The translations under genes were made by a program, and so were the position numbers. A model generated the notes under the pieces. It saw nothing but the letters and a program-made list of their open reading frames with translations, ran no database searches and was not told the origin of the DNA. A stretch of 64,000 nucleotides of DNA from Bog-756 sp963718405 (lineage in GTDB: Bacteria > Actinomycetota > Acidimicrobiia > Acidimicrobiales > RAAP-2): the NCBI GenBank assembly GCA_963718405.1, contig CAVQYZ010000002.1, forward strand, positions 1,054,001-1,118,000. The letters run 5' to 3'. The stretch's first letter is position 1. Each line of letters opens with the position of its first letter. Below, in pieces: positions 39,935 through 48,922 of the stretch.

Positions 39935-39969
39935 TTGCATATCCATGCAGAAATGTGAATATACTTGCA
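39935..39969 (+). promoter_or_regulatory. Pair of ArgR operators (ARG boxes) over the arg promoter
   Basis: Box 1 is TGCATATCCATGCA (39936-39949), an inverted TGCAT/ATGCA pair. Box 2 is TGAATATACTTGCA (39956-39969). Their centres are 20 bases apart, the usual spacing for an ArgR hexamer. A -10-like TATACT (39960-39965) lies inside box 2 and a TTGCAT -35-like element (39935-39940) inside box 1, with a long 19-base spacer. ArgR, encoded in this operon, with arginine would therefore block transcription. The rest of 39790-40106 holds nothing else I recognise. Confidence 0.7.
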
Positions 39970-40106
39970 GGAGCAGGACCCGAGGTAACCGTCCGCGGGT
40001 CGCCCGCCGGCCGCACCTCACCGGGTACACCAGCCGACGGACCACCGCACTTGACCACCACAGTTGACCACGACAGGGACGGAGAGCCCGGGATGAGCGA
40101 GCAGGG

Positions 40107-41153
40107 ATGAAGGTCGGGGTGGTGGGGGCGTCCGGCTATGCCGGCGTCGAGCTGCTCCGGCTGTGTGCCGCCCACCCGGATCTCGAGGTGGTGGTGGCCA
40201 CGGCCGGGGAGAACGCCGGGAACCGGGTGGCCCACCACACGCCCTCGCTGGCCGGGGCCTACCCGACCCTCGAGTACGCGCCCACCGAGGCCTCCGAGCT
40301 CGACGGCCTGGACCTGGTGTTCCTGGCCCTTCCCCATGGCCGGTCCCAACACCTGGTCCCCGAGCTGCTGCCCACGGCAGGCGTCATCGTCGATCTGGCC
40401 GCCGACTTCCGACTGCACGACCCGGACCTCTATCCCGTCTGGTACCACGAGAGCCACACCGCGCCCGAGCTCCTGGAACAGTTCGTCTACGGGCTTCCCG
40501 AGGTGCTCCGGGACGAGCTGCACGGCGCCCGCCTCATCGCCGCACCGGGCTGCTTTCCCACCGCGGCCATCCTGGCTCTGCGGCCCCTGATCCGGGCCGG
40601 GCTCATCGCCGGGGCCAGCTCCTCGGCGCCACCGCTCATCGTGGACGCCGCCAGCGGGGTGTCGGGAGCCGGGCGGGCCGCTTCGGACCGGCTCCACTTC
40701 GGCGCGGTGGACGAGGACTTCGTGGCCTATGGACTGCTCGATCATCGCCACACCCCGGAGATGGAGCAGGGCCTCGGCACCCCGGTGCTGTTCACACCAC
40801 ACCTGGTCCCCATGGTCCGGGGCATCCTGGCCACCTGTTACGGGCGTCCGGCCGACCCCCGGGGCGGAGCATCCGGCGCCACCACCGCCGATGCCCTGGG
40901 CGTCCTCCACGAGGCCTATGACCACGAGCCCTTCGTGGTGGTCACCGACGAGCCTCCCTCGACCAAGGCCACCAGCGGCTCCAACTGCGTCCACGTCACG
41001 GCCCGGGTGGATCCGAGGACCGGGTGGGTGATGGCCATGGGGGCCCTCGACAATCTGGTCAAAGGGGCCGCGGGCCAAGCGGTCCAGTGCGCCAACCTGG
41101 CCCTGGGGCTGGACGAGGTGGCCGGGCTTCCCATGGCGGGGGTGTACCCGTGA
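40107..41153 (+). CDS. argC: N-acetyl-gamma-glutamyl-phosphate reductase
   Basis: Third step of arginine synthesis, NADPH-dependent. The Rossmann start KVGVVGASGYAGVELLRL, the catalytic cysteine in AAPGCFPTAAILAL, and the downstream HTPEMEQGL and FTPHLVPMVRGILAT segments are canonical. The length of 348 is normal. First gene of argCJBDFRGH, about 137 bases after the ArgR boxes. The stop overlaps the argJ GTG. Confidence 0.97.
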   Translation: MKVGVVGASGYAGVELLRLCAAHPDLEVVVATAGENAGNRVAHHTPSLAGAYPTLEYAPTEASELDGLDLVFLALPHGRSQHLVPELLPTAGVIVDLAADFRLHDPDLYPVWYHESHTAPELLEQFVYGLPEVLRDELHGARLIAAPGCFPTAAILALRPLIRAGLIAGASSSAPPLIVDAASGVSGAGRAASDRLHFGAVDEDFVAYGLLDHRHTPEMEQGLGTPVLFTPHLVPMVRGILATCYGRPADPRGGASGATTADALGVLHEAYDHEPFVVVTDEPPSTKATSGSNCVHVTARVDPRTGWVMAMGALDNLVKGAAGQAVQCANLALGLDEVAGLPMAGVYP

Positions 41154-42319
41154 GCATCACCGCTCCCGCCGGCTTCACCGCCGCCGGCCTGGCTTCGGGG
41201 ATCAAGGCCTCCGGGGCCCTCGACCTGGCCCTGGTGGCCACCACTGACGGCGTGCCGGTCCCGACCGCGGCCACCTTCACCTCCAACCGGGCCGCGGCGG
41301 CCCCGGTCCAGGTCAGCCGGGCCCACCTGGAGGCCGGCGGAGGCCTGGCCTCGGGGTTCGTGGTCAGCAGCGGTAACGCCAATGCCGCCACCGGGGCCCG
41401 GGGCCGGGCCGACGCCGAGCGGATGTGCGAGCTCGCCGCCGCCGGCCTGGGCGTGGCCGCCGAGCGCATCCTGGTCTGCTCCACCGGCCTCATCGGTATC
41501 CCGTTGCCGATGGGTCCCATCGAGGAGGGGATACCGGCCCTGGTGGCCACCCGGTCCGCATCGACCCGGTCGGCCGAGGACGCCGCCACCGCCATCCTCA
41601 CCACCGACTCCGGTCGCAAGGAGGTGCTCGTCGGGTACCCCACCTTCACGGTGGCCGGCATGGCCAAGGGAGCAGGCATGCTGGCCCCCGACATGGCCAC
41701 CATGTTGGCCTTCCTCACCACCGACGCCGGAGTCGAGCCGGGCCCCTTGGCCGACCTGTTGAGGATCGCCGTGCGTGACTCGTTCAACTCGATGTCGGTG
41801 GACGGCTGCACCTCCACCAACGACACCGTCATCCTCATGGCGTCGGGCCGGGCCGGGGTGGTCGATCCCAACGTGGTGGTCGATGCCGTAACCGAGGCCT
41901 GCACCACGTTGGCCGGCCAGATGCTGGCCGATGCCGAAGGGGCATCGAAGATCGTCCAGGTCCGGGTGACCGGGGCCCGATCGGACGGCGAGGCCCACCA
42001 GGCCGCCCGCAAGGTGGCCGACTCCCTCCTGGTCAAGTGCTCGCTCAACGGTGCTGACCCCTACTGGGGCCGGGTGGCCAGCGACCTCGGATCGGCCGGG
42101 GTGGACTTCGAGATGGACCGGTTGGCCATCGAGTACGGCGGGATCGCCGTGTGTCGCGGAGGGATCGCCGCCGACCACGACTCGGCCACGGTGGCCGAGC
42201 ATCTGGCCGGCCCGTTGATCGACATCCACTGCTCGCTGGGGCTGGCCGACGGTGACGGCGTGGTCATGGGCGTGGACCTGGGCTACGGGTACATCGACGA
42301 GAACCGGACCACCTCGTGA
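41150..42319 (+). CDS. argJ: Bifunctional glutamate N-acetyltransferase / amino-acid N-acetyltransferase
   Basis: Transfers the acetyl group from acetylornithine to glutamate, so the pathway is cyclic; no argE-like gene is in the operon. The autocleavage site KGAGMLAPDMATMLAF is intact, with Thr184 as the nucleophile that becomes the N-terminus of the beta chain. Other family segments are GFVVSSGNANAATGARG and SFNSMSVDGCTSTNDT. GTG 41150 overlaps the argC stop; 389 residues. Confidence 0.97.
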   Translation: MSITAPAGFTAAGLASGIKASGALDLALVATTDGVPVPTAATFTSNRAAAAPVQVSRAHLEAGGGLASGFVVSSGNANAATGARGRADAERMCELAAAGLGVAAERILVCSTGLIGIPLPMGPIEEGIPALVATRSASTRSAEDAATAILTTDSGRKEVLVGYPTFTVAGMAKGAGMLAPDMATMLAFLTTDAGVEPGPLADLLRIAVRDSFNSMSVDGCTSTNDTVILMASGRAGVVDPNVVVDAVTEACTTLAGQMLADAEGASKIVQVRVTGARSDGEAHQAARKVADSLLVKCSLNGADPYWGRVASDLGSAGVDFEMDRLAIEYGGIAVCRGGIAADHDSATVAEHLAGPLIDIHCSLGLADGDGVVMGVDLGYGYIDENRTTS

Positions 42320-43260
42320 CCGGGCCGAGTTCGGCTTCGATCGACCACTCCCTGACCGGTCCGCCCGGAGGGGACCCATTGGCGCCGGGGGACAAGGCCT
42401 CGGTGTTGGTCGAGTCGTTGCCGTACATCCGCAGGTTCTGGGGCAAGGTGGTGGTGGTCAAGTACGGCGGCAATGTGCTGAGCCCCAAGCCGGGGGAGGA
42501 CGCCATCGACGAGGCCTCCGCCCTGGCCTCCTTCGCCGAAGACATCGTCCTCATGCGGTCGGTGGGCATGCTCCCGGTGGTGGTCCACGGTGGGGGACCC
42601 CAGATCGGGGCGCTCATGGGTCGGGTGGGCAAGGAAGTGGAGTTCCTGGACGGGTTCCGGGTCACCGATGCCGACACCATCGACCTGGTGCGCATGGTCC
42701 TGGTCGGCAAGGTCAACCGCGACATCGTGAGCTCCATCAACGTGCACGGGGCCCTGGCCGTGGGGTTGTCCGGGGAGGACGCCAACCTGATCACGGCCAC
42801 CGCCCGCTCCGAAGCGCTGGGCTATGTGGGCGATGTGGTCCATGTCGACCCGGTCATCGTCCATCAGCTGTTGGCCCAGGGCCTGATCCCGGTGGTGGCC
42901 ACCATCGGCACCGACCACTCGGGCCAGGCCTTCAACATCAACGCCGACACCGCGGCGGGGGCGTTGGCCACGGCCCTCGAAGCCGAGAAGCTGGTCTTCC
43001 TCACCGACGTCTCCGGCCTCCGGGCCGTGCCGGACGATCCGTCGACCCTGATCCACCAGGCCACTGTGGACGAGCTCGACGCACTGGTGGCATCGGGGGC
43101 GGCCACCGGCGGGATGATCCCCAAGCTCGAGGCGTGTGCCCGCGCTGTGCGGTCCGGTGTGGGCCACGCCCACATCCTCGACGGCCGTACCCCGCACGCC
43201 CTGTTGTTGGAGGTCTTCACCGACGAAGGGGTCGGGACCATGGTGGGAGCGGCCGGATGA
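42316..43260 (+). CDS. argB: Acetylglutamate kinase
   Basis: Phosphorylates N-acetylglutamate, usually the arginine feedback point. Amino-acid-kinase-fold motifs: VVVKYGGNVL, VVVHGGGPQIG, LSGEDANLITA and AFNINADTAAGALA, ending with GGMIPKLEAC. The N-terminal ~40 residues, with the helix SVLVESLPYIRRFWGK, resemble the arginine-sensitive hexameric form. It overlaps argJ (GTGA) and argD (ATGA). Confidence 0.97.
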   Translation: MTGPSSASIDHSLTGPPGGDPLAPGDKASVLVESLPYIRRFWGKVVVVKYGGNVLSPKPGEDAIDEASALASFAEDIVLMRSVGMLPVVVHGGGPQIGALMGRVGKEVEFLDGFRVTDADTIDLVRMVLVGKVNRDIVSSINVHGALAVGLSGEDANLITATARSEALGYVGDVVHVDPVIVHQLLAQGLIPVVATIGTDHSGQAFNINADTAAGALATALEAEKLVFLTDVSGLRAVPDDPSTLIHQATVDELDALVASGAATGGMIPKLEACARAVRSGVGHAHILDGRTPHALLLEVFTDEGVGTMVGAAG

Positions 43261-44519
43261 CCGGGACCCCGACCCCGACTCCGAGCGCGAGTGGGACTTT
43301 GAGTGCGACTCCGGTCAGCCCGGCGCCCGACGTGGACCGCTCGGCCCTCATGCACAACTACGCCGAACCCCCGGTCACCTTCGTGCGTGGCCAGGGATCG
43401 GTGCTGTACGACACCGACGAGAAGGAGTATCTCGACTTCCTGTCGGGCCTGGCCGTGACGTCCCTGGGCCACGCCCATCCGGCGGTGGCCGACGCCGTGG
43501 CCGAGCAGGCCCGGACGCTCTGTCATGTGTCGAACCTGTTCGGCAACACCGTGGGGCCGGAGGTGGCCGTGACCCTCGACCGGCTCATCGGCGGTGGGAC
43601 CGAACGGGCCGGGGGGCAGGTGTTCTTCGGCAACTCCGGCGCCGAGGCCAACGAGTGCGCCCTCAAGCTGGCCCGCCGGTGGGCGGGCCCCGGTCGGTAC
43701 GCCGTGGTGAGCACCTGGGAGGCCTTCCATGGGCGCACCCTGGCCACGTTGGCGGCCACCGGGCAGCCCGAGAAGCAGCGGGCCTTCCTGCCCCTCCCCG
43801 AGGGATTCGACCACGTCCCCTTTGACGACCTGGACGCCATGGACCAGGCCTGTGATCCCTCACGGGTCGCCGCGGTCCTGGTGGAGCCGGTGCTGGGCGA
43901 GGCCGGCGTGGTGGTGCCCTCCTCGGACTACCTGGTCGGCCTGCGCCAGCTGTGCAGCGACCGGAACATCTTGCTGATGGTGGACGAGGTGCAGACGGGC
44001 CTGGGCCGCACCGGGAAGTGGTTCGGCTTCCAGCACCTGGGAGTGGAGCCCGACATCGTCACCATGGCCAAGGCCCTGGGCAACGGGATGCCGGTCGGTG
44101 CCTGCTGGGCCCGGGCCGAGGTGGCCGCGGCCTTCGTGCCCGGCGACCACGGCAGCACGTTCGGGGGCCAGCCCCTGGCCATGTCGGCGGCCCGGGCCAC
44201 CCTGGCGGTCATGGAGTCCGAGGGCGTGCCGGAGCGGGCCCGGTCGGCCGGGGCCCGGCTGCGGGCCGGACTGGAGACCCTGCCCGGGGTGGCCTCGGTG
44301 CGGGGTGAGGGACTGCTCCTGGCTGCGGTGCTCACCGGACCGTGGGCGTCCCAGGCGTGTCGTCGGGCCCTCGGAGCCGGTCTGGTGTGCAACGCCCCGG
44401 CCGCCGACGTGCTGCGGTTCGCACCGTCGCTCCTGGTCTCGGACTCCGAAATCGATCAGGCCCTGGCCCTTCTGGCCGGCGTGCTGGCCGACACATTGGC
44501 TGATGGGACCGTCTCGTGA
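43257..44519 (+). CDS. argD: Acetylornithine aminotransferase
   Basis: PLP-dependent class III aminotransferase of 420 residues. Motifs: YLDFLSGLAVTSLGHAHP, FFGNSGAEANECALKLAR, the PLP aspartate in LLMVDEVQTGLGRTGKWF, and the Schiff-base lysine in MAKALGNGMPVGACW. The first ~25 residues are Thr/Pro/Ser repeats (TPTPTPSASG) not seen in the core family. The upstream open frame belongs to argB shadow sequence; ATG 43257 overlaps the argB stop. Confidence 0.96.
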   Translation: MTGTPTPTPSASGTLSATPVSPAPDVDRSALMHNYAEPPVTFVRGQGSVLYDTDEKEYLDFLSGLAVTSLGHAHPAVADAVAEQARTLCHVSNLFGNTVGPEVAVTLDRLIGGGTERAGGQVFFGNSGAEANECALKLARRWAGPGRYAVVSTWEAFHGRTLATLAATGQPEKQRAFLPLPEGFDHVPFDDLDAMDQACDPSRVAAVLVEPVLGEAGVVVPSSDYLVGLRQLCSDRNILLMVDEVQTGLGRTGKWFGFQHLGVEPDIVTMAKALGNGMPVGACWARAEVAAAFVPGDHGSTFGGQPLAMSAARATLAVMESEGVPERARSAGARLRAGLETLPGVASVRGEGLLLAAVLTGPWASQACRRALGAGLVCNAPAADVLRFAPSLLVSDSEIDQALALLAGVLADTLADGTVS

Positions 44520-45496
44520 GCGCCCGGTGGCCCCACGCCCCCGGTGGCGGTGTTCCCTCGCGGCACGTCCTCGATGTGGACGACCTCGGGGTGGCCGGAC
44601 TGGCCGACGTGCTGGCCCTGTCGAGACGGGATCCGGCCGATCTCGCCACCGCCCTGCAGGGACAAGGGGTGGCGCTGCTGTTCGAGAAACCGTCCAACCG
44701 GACCCGCAACAGCTCCGAGATGGCCGCCGCGGCCCTAGGGGCCCATCCGGTCTACATCCAGGGGTCCGAGGTGGGGCTGGACGTGCGCGAGTCGGCGGCG
44801 GACGTGGTCCGCACCCTGGCCTGTTACCACTCGGTGGTGGGGGCACGCGTATTCCACCACACCTCGCTGTTGAGCATGGCCGACGCCCTGGACGAGGCCG
44901 GCGCCGGGGTGCCGGTGATCAACCTGCTCTCCGACCGGGCCCACCCGTGCCAGGCCCTGGCCGATCTCTTGACGCTGGGCGATGTCTTCGGGGTGGAGAC
45001 GCTCCAACAGCGCACCATCGGCTACGTCGGCGATGCCAACAATGTGTGGAGGTCGCTGGCCCTGGCCGCCTCCATGTCGGGCATCGCCACCCGGGTGGCC
45101 TCTCCGGACGGGTACGGACCGACCCTCGAAGAGGTGGAGTTGGTGGAGTCCTTCGGGGGCAGCCTGGTGGTGACCTCTGATCCGGTGGAGGCCGTCGACG
45201 GGGTGGACGCCATCTACACCGATGTGTGGACGTCGATGGGCCAGGAGAAAGAGGCCCAACTGCGCCGGGACTCCTTCGCCGGGTACCAGGTGAATGAAGC
45301 GCTGGTGGCCCACGCCGCCGACGATGCCGTGGTGCTCCACTGCCTGCCGGCCCACCGGGGCGAGGAGATCAGCGCCGGCGTGGTGGACGGCCCGCAGAGC
45401 GTGGTGTGGCTCCAGGCCGCCAACCGGATGCACGCCATGCGGGGGCTCCTGGCCTGGGTCATGAGGTTTACGGCGCCGGAGGAGAGCTCATCGTGA
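44516..45496 (+). CDS. argF: Ornithine carbamoyltransferase
   Basis: Forms citrulline from ornithine and carbamoyl phosphate, the latter from the CarAB encoded upstream in this window. The carbamoyl-phosphate loop reads LFEKPSNRTRNSSE, with Asn where many family members have Thr. HPCQALADLL and the ornithine motif HCLPAHRGEEI are intact. 326 residues; the GTG start overlaps the argD stop by four bases. Confidence 0.96.
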   Translation: MSARWPHAPGGGVPSRHVLDVDDLGVAGLADVLALSRRDPADLATALQGQGVALLFEKPSNRTRNSSEMAAAALGAHPVYIQGSEVGLDVRESAADVVRTLACYHSVVGARVFHHTSLLSMADALDEAGAGVPVINLLSDRAHPCQALADLLTLGDVFGVETLQQRTIGYVGDANNVWRSLALAASMSGIATRVASPDGYGPTLEEVELVESFGGSLVVTSDPVEAVDGVDAIYTDVWTSMGQEKEAQLRRDSFAGYQVNEALVAHAADDAVVLHCLPAHRGEEISAGVVDGPQSVVWLQAANRMHAMRGLLAWVMRFTAPEESSS

Positions 45497-45509
45497 GCGG
45501 GGCACCGCA

Positions 45510-46151
45510 GTGACCAAAAACCAGAGGCAGCACCGCATCGCCAGGCTCCTGGAGACCAAGGCCGTGGGCAGCCAGGGCCACCTGGTGGATCTCCTGGCCG
45601 CCGAAGGCATCGAAGCCACCCAGACCACCGTGTCACGCGACCTCGAAGAGCTCGGAGCCCTCAAGGTCCGGCTCCCCGGCGGCGAGACGGCCTACGCCCT
45701 ACCCGAACTGCCCTCCCATCAGGTGGCCCCCGAAGACCATCTGCGGCGGGTCCTCGGCGAGTGGGTGGTCGAGGCCGACTACTCCGGCAACCTGGTGGTG
45801 CTCCGGACCCCGCCCGGCTCGGCCCATGTGGTGGGATCGGCGCTGGACCGGAGCGGCTTCCCCGGCATGATCGGCACGGTGGCCGGCGACGACACCGTCC
45901 TGGTGGTGGCGTCCGAGACTTCGGGTGGGGCTGCGGTGGGCGAGCGGCTGGCCGCGGTGGCCGGCTTGGAGCCGATCCGCCCCGCCAGGGTCAAGGCCGC
46001 GGCGGGCCGGCCCAAAGCGGCGGTCCGGGCCAAGGCGTCCAACAGTGCCAAGGCGTCCAACAGTGCCAAGGCGCCCAACAGTTCGAGAGCACCCGGTCAA
46101 CCGAGGGTGCGTAACCAGCCGAAGGCAACACCGACAAGGGGTCGATCATGA
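45510..46151 (+). CDS. argR: Arginine repressor with a Lys/Ala-rich C-terminal tail
   Basis: The N-terminal winged helix (KNQRQHRIARLLETKAVGSQ and ATQTTVSRDLEELGALKVR) binds ARG boxes; the C-terminal domain (SGNLVVLRTPPGSAHVVGSAL and GMIGTVAGDDTVLVVA) forms the arginine-binding hexamer. After the normal end near residue 155 there are ~55 extra residues rich in Lys, Ala, Ser and Pro, partly from three 18-bp repeats at 46032-46085 encoding KASNSA. The tail is basic and histone-H1-like in composition. Autoregulation through the boxes before argC is expected. Confidence 0.95.
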   Translation: MTKNQRQHRIARLLETKAVGSQGHLVDLLAAEGIEATQTTVSRDLEELGALKVRLPGGETAYALPELPSHQVAPEDHLRRVLGEWVVEADYSGNLVVLRTPPGSAHVVGSALDRSGFPGMIGTVAGDDTVLVVASETSGGAAVGERLAAVAGLEPIRPARVKAAAGRPKAAVRAKASNSAKASNSAKAPNSSRAPGQPRVRNQPKATPTRGRS

Positions 46152-47368
46152 AGAAGCGAGTCGTACTGGCCTACAGCGGAGGACTGGACACCTCGGTGGC
46201 CGTCCGCTGGCTCATCGAGAACAAGGACGTCGAAGTGGTGGCGGTGGCCGTCGATGTCGGACAGGCCTCGGAGTCGGGCGGGGAGGACTGGGACGCCATC
46301 CGGGCCAAGGCCCTGGCCGCCGGAGCGGTCGAGGCCATCGTGATCGACGCCCGGGTGGAGATGGCCGAGGAGTTCTGCATGCCGGCCCTGCTGGCCAACG
46401 CCAAGTACGAGGGGAAGTACCCCCTGGTATCGGCGCTGTCCCGCCCGGTCATCGTGAAGCACCTGGTGGACCAGGCCCGCAAGCACGGGGCCGGGGCCGT
46501 GGCCCACGGTTGCACCGGCAAGGGCAACGATCAGGTGCGCTTCGAGGTGGGCACCCGGGCCCTGGCCCCCGACCTCGAGGTGATCGCCCCGGCCCGGCTG
46601 TGGGGACTCTCGCGGGAGGACTGCATCGAGTACGCGGCCAAATGGGCCATCCCGCTGTCGGTGACCAAGGAGAAGCTGTACTCCATCGACGAGAACCTGT
46701 GGGGCAAGGCCATCGAGTGCGGGGTGATCGAGGACCCCTGGAACAAGCCCCCCGAGGACGTGTACACCATGACCCGGCCCACGGCCACGGAGCCCACCGA
46801 ACTGATCATCGGCTTCGAGTCCGGGGTACCGGTGACGGTCAACGGGAGCCCGATGGGTGCCGAGCCTCTCATCGCCGAGGTCAACCGGATCGTCGGGTCA
46901 TACGGGTTCGGGCGGCTGGACATGGTCGAGAACCGGCGGGTGGGGATCAAGAGCCGCGAGACCTACGAATGCCCGGGGGCCCTGGCCCTGCTGCTGGCGC
47001 ACTCCGACCTCGAGGACCTGACCCTGGAGCGCGACCTCCACCACGAGAAGGCCCGGTTGGAGCCCCGCTGGTCGGAGCTGGTCTACGACGGACTGTGGTT
47101 CTCACCGCTCAAGCAGGCGCTGGACGCCTTCTTCCTGGAGTCCCAGAAGCACGTGACCGGCGAGGTCCGCCTGGCCCTCGACACCGGTCGGTGCTGGGTG
47201 GTGGGCCGGCGCAGCCCGGTGAGCCTCTACGACCACGGCCTGGCCACCTACGACTCGACGGACACCTTCCACCACGAAGACGCCGCGGGCTTCGTCCGCC
47301 TGTGGGGGCTGGGCGTGGCCACCTGGTCGGCGGTCCAGGAGGGTCGCGGGGGAGGCGGTCCGACCTGA
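46148..47368 (+). CDS. argG: Argininosuccinate synthase
   Basis: ATP-dependent joining of citrulline and aspartate. The P-loop-like VVLAYSGGLDTSVAVRWL, the AHGCTGKGNDQVRFE segment and PPEDVYTMT are canonical for the family. 406 residues is the normal length. ATG 46148 overlaps the argR stop (ATGA); the stop overlaps the argH start (TGATG). Confidence 0.97.
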   Translation: MKKRVVLAYSGGLDTSVAVRWLIENKDVEVVAVAVDVGQASESGGEDWDAIRAKALAAGAVEAIVIDARVEMAEEFCMPALLANAKYEGKYPLVSALSRPVIVKHLVDQARKHGAGAVAHGCTGKGNDQVRFEVGTRALAPDLEVIAPARLWGLSREDCIEYAAKWAIPLSVTKEKLYSIDENLWGKAIECGVIEDPWNKPPEDVYTMTRPTATEPTELIIGFESGVPVTVNGSPMGAEPLIAEVNRIVGSYGFGRLDMVENRRVGIKSRETYECPGALALLLAHSDLEDLTLERDLHHEKARLEPRWSELVYDGLWFSPLKQALDAFFLESQKHVTGEVRLALDTGRCWVVGRRSPVSLYDHGLATYDSTDTFHHEDAAGFVRLWGLGVATWSAVQEGRGGGGPT

Positions 47369-48753
47369 TGACCCTGTGGCACGGAAGGCTGGGTCAGGGT
47401 ACGGCTGACGCCCTCATGGAGTACTCGTCGAGCCTGCACTTCGACAGCCGCCTGGCCCTCGACGACCTGGCCGGATCCCGGGCCCATGTGCGGGGCCTGG
47501 GACGGGGAGGACTGCTGGACGCCAGCGAGGTGGTCGAGCTGCTGGCGGCCCTGGACCAGGTGGAAGGTGAGCTGAACCGGGGGGAGCTCGAGTTCTCGCC
47601 GGACGACGAGGACATCCACACCGCCGTCGAGCGTCGGGTCACCGAGATCGCCGGTGACGTGGGCGCCAAACTGCACACCGGTCGGAGCCGGAACGACCAG
47701 ATCGCCACGGACCTGCGGCTGTATGCCAAGCGTGAGTTACGCGTGGTGGCCTCGGAGGTCATCGGGCTGCAAGAGGTGCTGCTCGACCGGGCCCGGGAAG
47801 CCGAGGAGAGCTACCTCCCCGGCTACACGCACCTGCAGCGGGCCCAGCCGGTGCTGCTGGCCCATCATCTACTGGCCCACGGTTGGGCCCTGTCCCGGGA
47901 CGTCGACCGCCTGTTGGCCACCGTTGAGCGACTGGACGTCTCCCCGCTCGGCGCAGGGGCCCTGGCGGGATCCTCACTGGCCCTCGACCCCGACGGGGTG
48001 GCCGAGGAGCTGGGGTTCGGGTCCCGCTTCGAGAACTCGCTCGACGCCGTGTCCGACCGCGACTTCGTGGCCGAGGCTCTCTTCGACCTGGCCCTGCTGG
48101 GCGTCCATCTGTCGCGGATCGGCGAGGAAGTGGTCCTGTGGACCAGCGAGGAGTTCGGGTTCGCCGTGCTCGACGACTCCTTCGCCACCGGAAGCTCGAT
48201 GCTGCCCCAGAAGAAGAACCCCGACGTGGCCGAGCTGGCCCGGGGCAAGAGCGGTCGGCTCATCGGCAATCTGACCGGGTTGCTGGTCACCCTCAAGGGC
48301 CTGCCCCTGGCCTACAACCGCGATCTCCAAGAGGACAAGGAACCCCTCTTCGACTCGGTGGGCCAGACCCACTTGGCCCTGACCGCCCTGTCCGGCCTGC
48401 TGGCCACGGTGACCTTCGTGACCGAGCGCATGCAGGAGGCCGCCAACGGCTCGGCGGTGGCGGCGGTGGACCTGGCCGAGTGGTTGGTCGAACGGGGAAC
48501 GCCCTTCCGCCAGGCCCACGCCATCGTGGGCGGCCTGGTCCGGGACTCCATCGAACGCCAGGTTCCGCTGTCGGAGCTGGTCGAGACCCACCCGGCACTG
48601 GGGGCCGAGGCCGTGCCCCTGCTGGAACCGGGCGTGGCCGTCACCCGCCGCACTACGCCGGGCGGGGCAGGACCTCAGGCCGTGGCCGTCCAGCTCCAGC
48701 GGTTCGTGGGCCGTCTCGACGACGATCGGGCCCGGGTGGGTCGACCGGCCTGA
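47368..48753 (+). CDS. argH: Argininosuccinate lyase
   Basis: Splits argininosuccinate into arginine and fumarate. Fumarase/aspartase superfamily signatures: DVGAKLHTGRSRNDQIATDL, LPGYTHLQRAQPV and the flexible catalytic loop GSSMLPQKKNPDVAEL. 461 residues. The frame is open far upstream, but ATG 47368, overlapping the argG stop, gives the usual MTLWHGRL start. Last gene of the operon. Confidence 0.97.
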   Translation: MTLWHGRLGQGTADALMEYSSSLHFDSRLALDDLAGSRAHVRGLGRGGLLDASEVVELLAALDQVEGELNRGELEFSPDDEDIHTAVERRVTEIAGDVGAKLHTGRSRNDQIATDLRLYAKRELRVVASEVIGLQEVLLDRAREAEESYLPGYTHLQRAQPVLLAHHLLAHGWALSRDVDRLLATVERLDVSPLGAGALAGSSLALDPDGVAEELGFGSRFENSLDAVSDRDFVAEALFDLALLGVHLSRIGEEVVLWTSEEFGFAVLDDSFATGSSMLPQKKNPDVAELARGKSGRLIGNLTGLLVTLKGLPLAYNRDLQEDKEPLFDSVGQTHLALTALSGLLATVTFVTERMQEAANGSAVAAVDLAEWLVERGTPFRQAHAIVGGLVRDSIERQVPLSELVETHPALGAEAVPLLEPGVAVTRRTTPGGAGPQAVAVQLQRFVGRLDDDRARVGRPA

Positions 48754-48801
48754 TCGGGAGCCCGACGTAACGGAATCATCGGTCCGGCGTACCGTACAAG
48801 C

Positions 48802-48918
48802 GTGAGCTTGCTTTCGGTCGATCCTCGTGGTCCTCGATGGGTGGCGCGGTTGGAGCCGGAAGGCGTCGGCGTGGGCCGGCTCCGGTCGAGGGGTGGAGCG
48901 GTCCGGGTGTGGTCCTGA
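48802..48918 (+). CDS. Possible leaderless small ORF before dipZ
   Basis: GTG 48802 lies six bases after TACCGT (48790-48795), the same spacing as the leaderless genes elsewhere in the window. It opens a 38-codon frame (MSLLSVDPRGPRWVARLEPE to VRVWS) ending at 48918, four bases before the dipZ start. It may be a coupling or regulatory leader peptide, or the first part of dipZ separated by a frame change. No similarity recognised; weak evidence. Confidence 0.3.
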   Translation: MSLLSVDPRGPRWVARLEPEGVGVGRLRSRGGAVRVWS

Positions 48919-48922
48919 GCCT

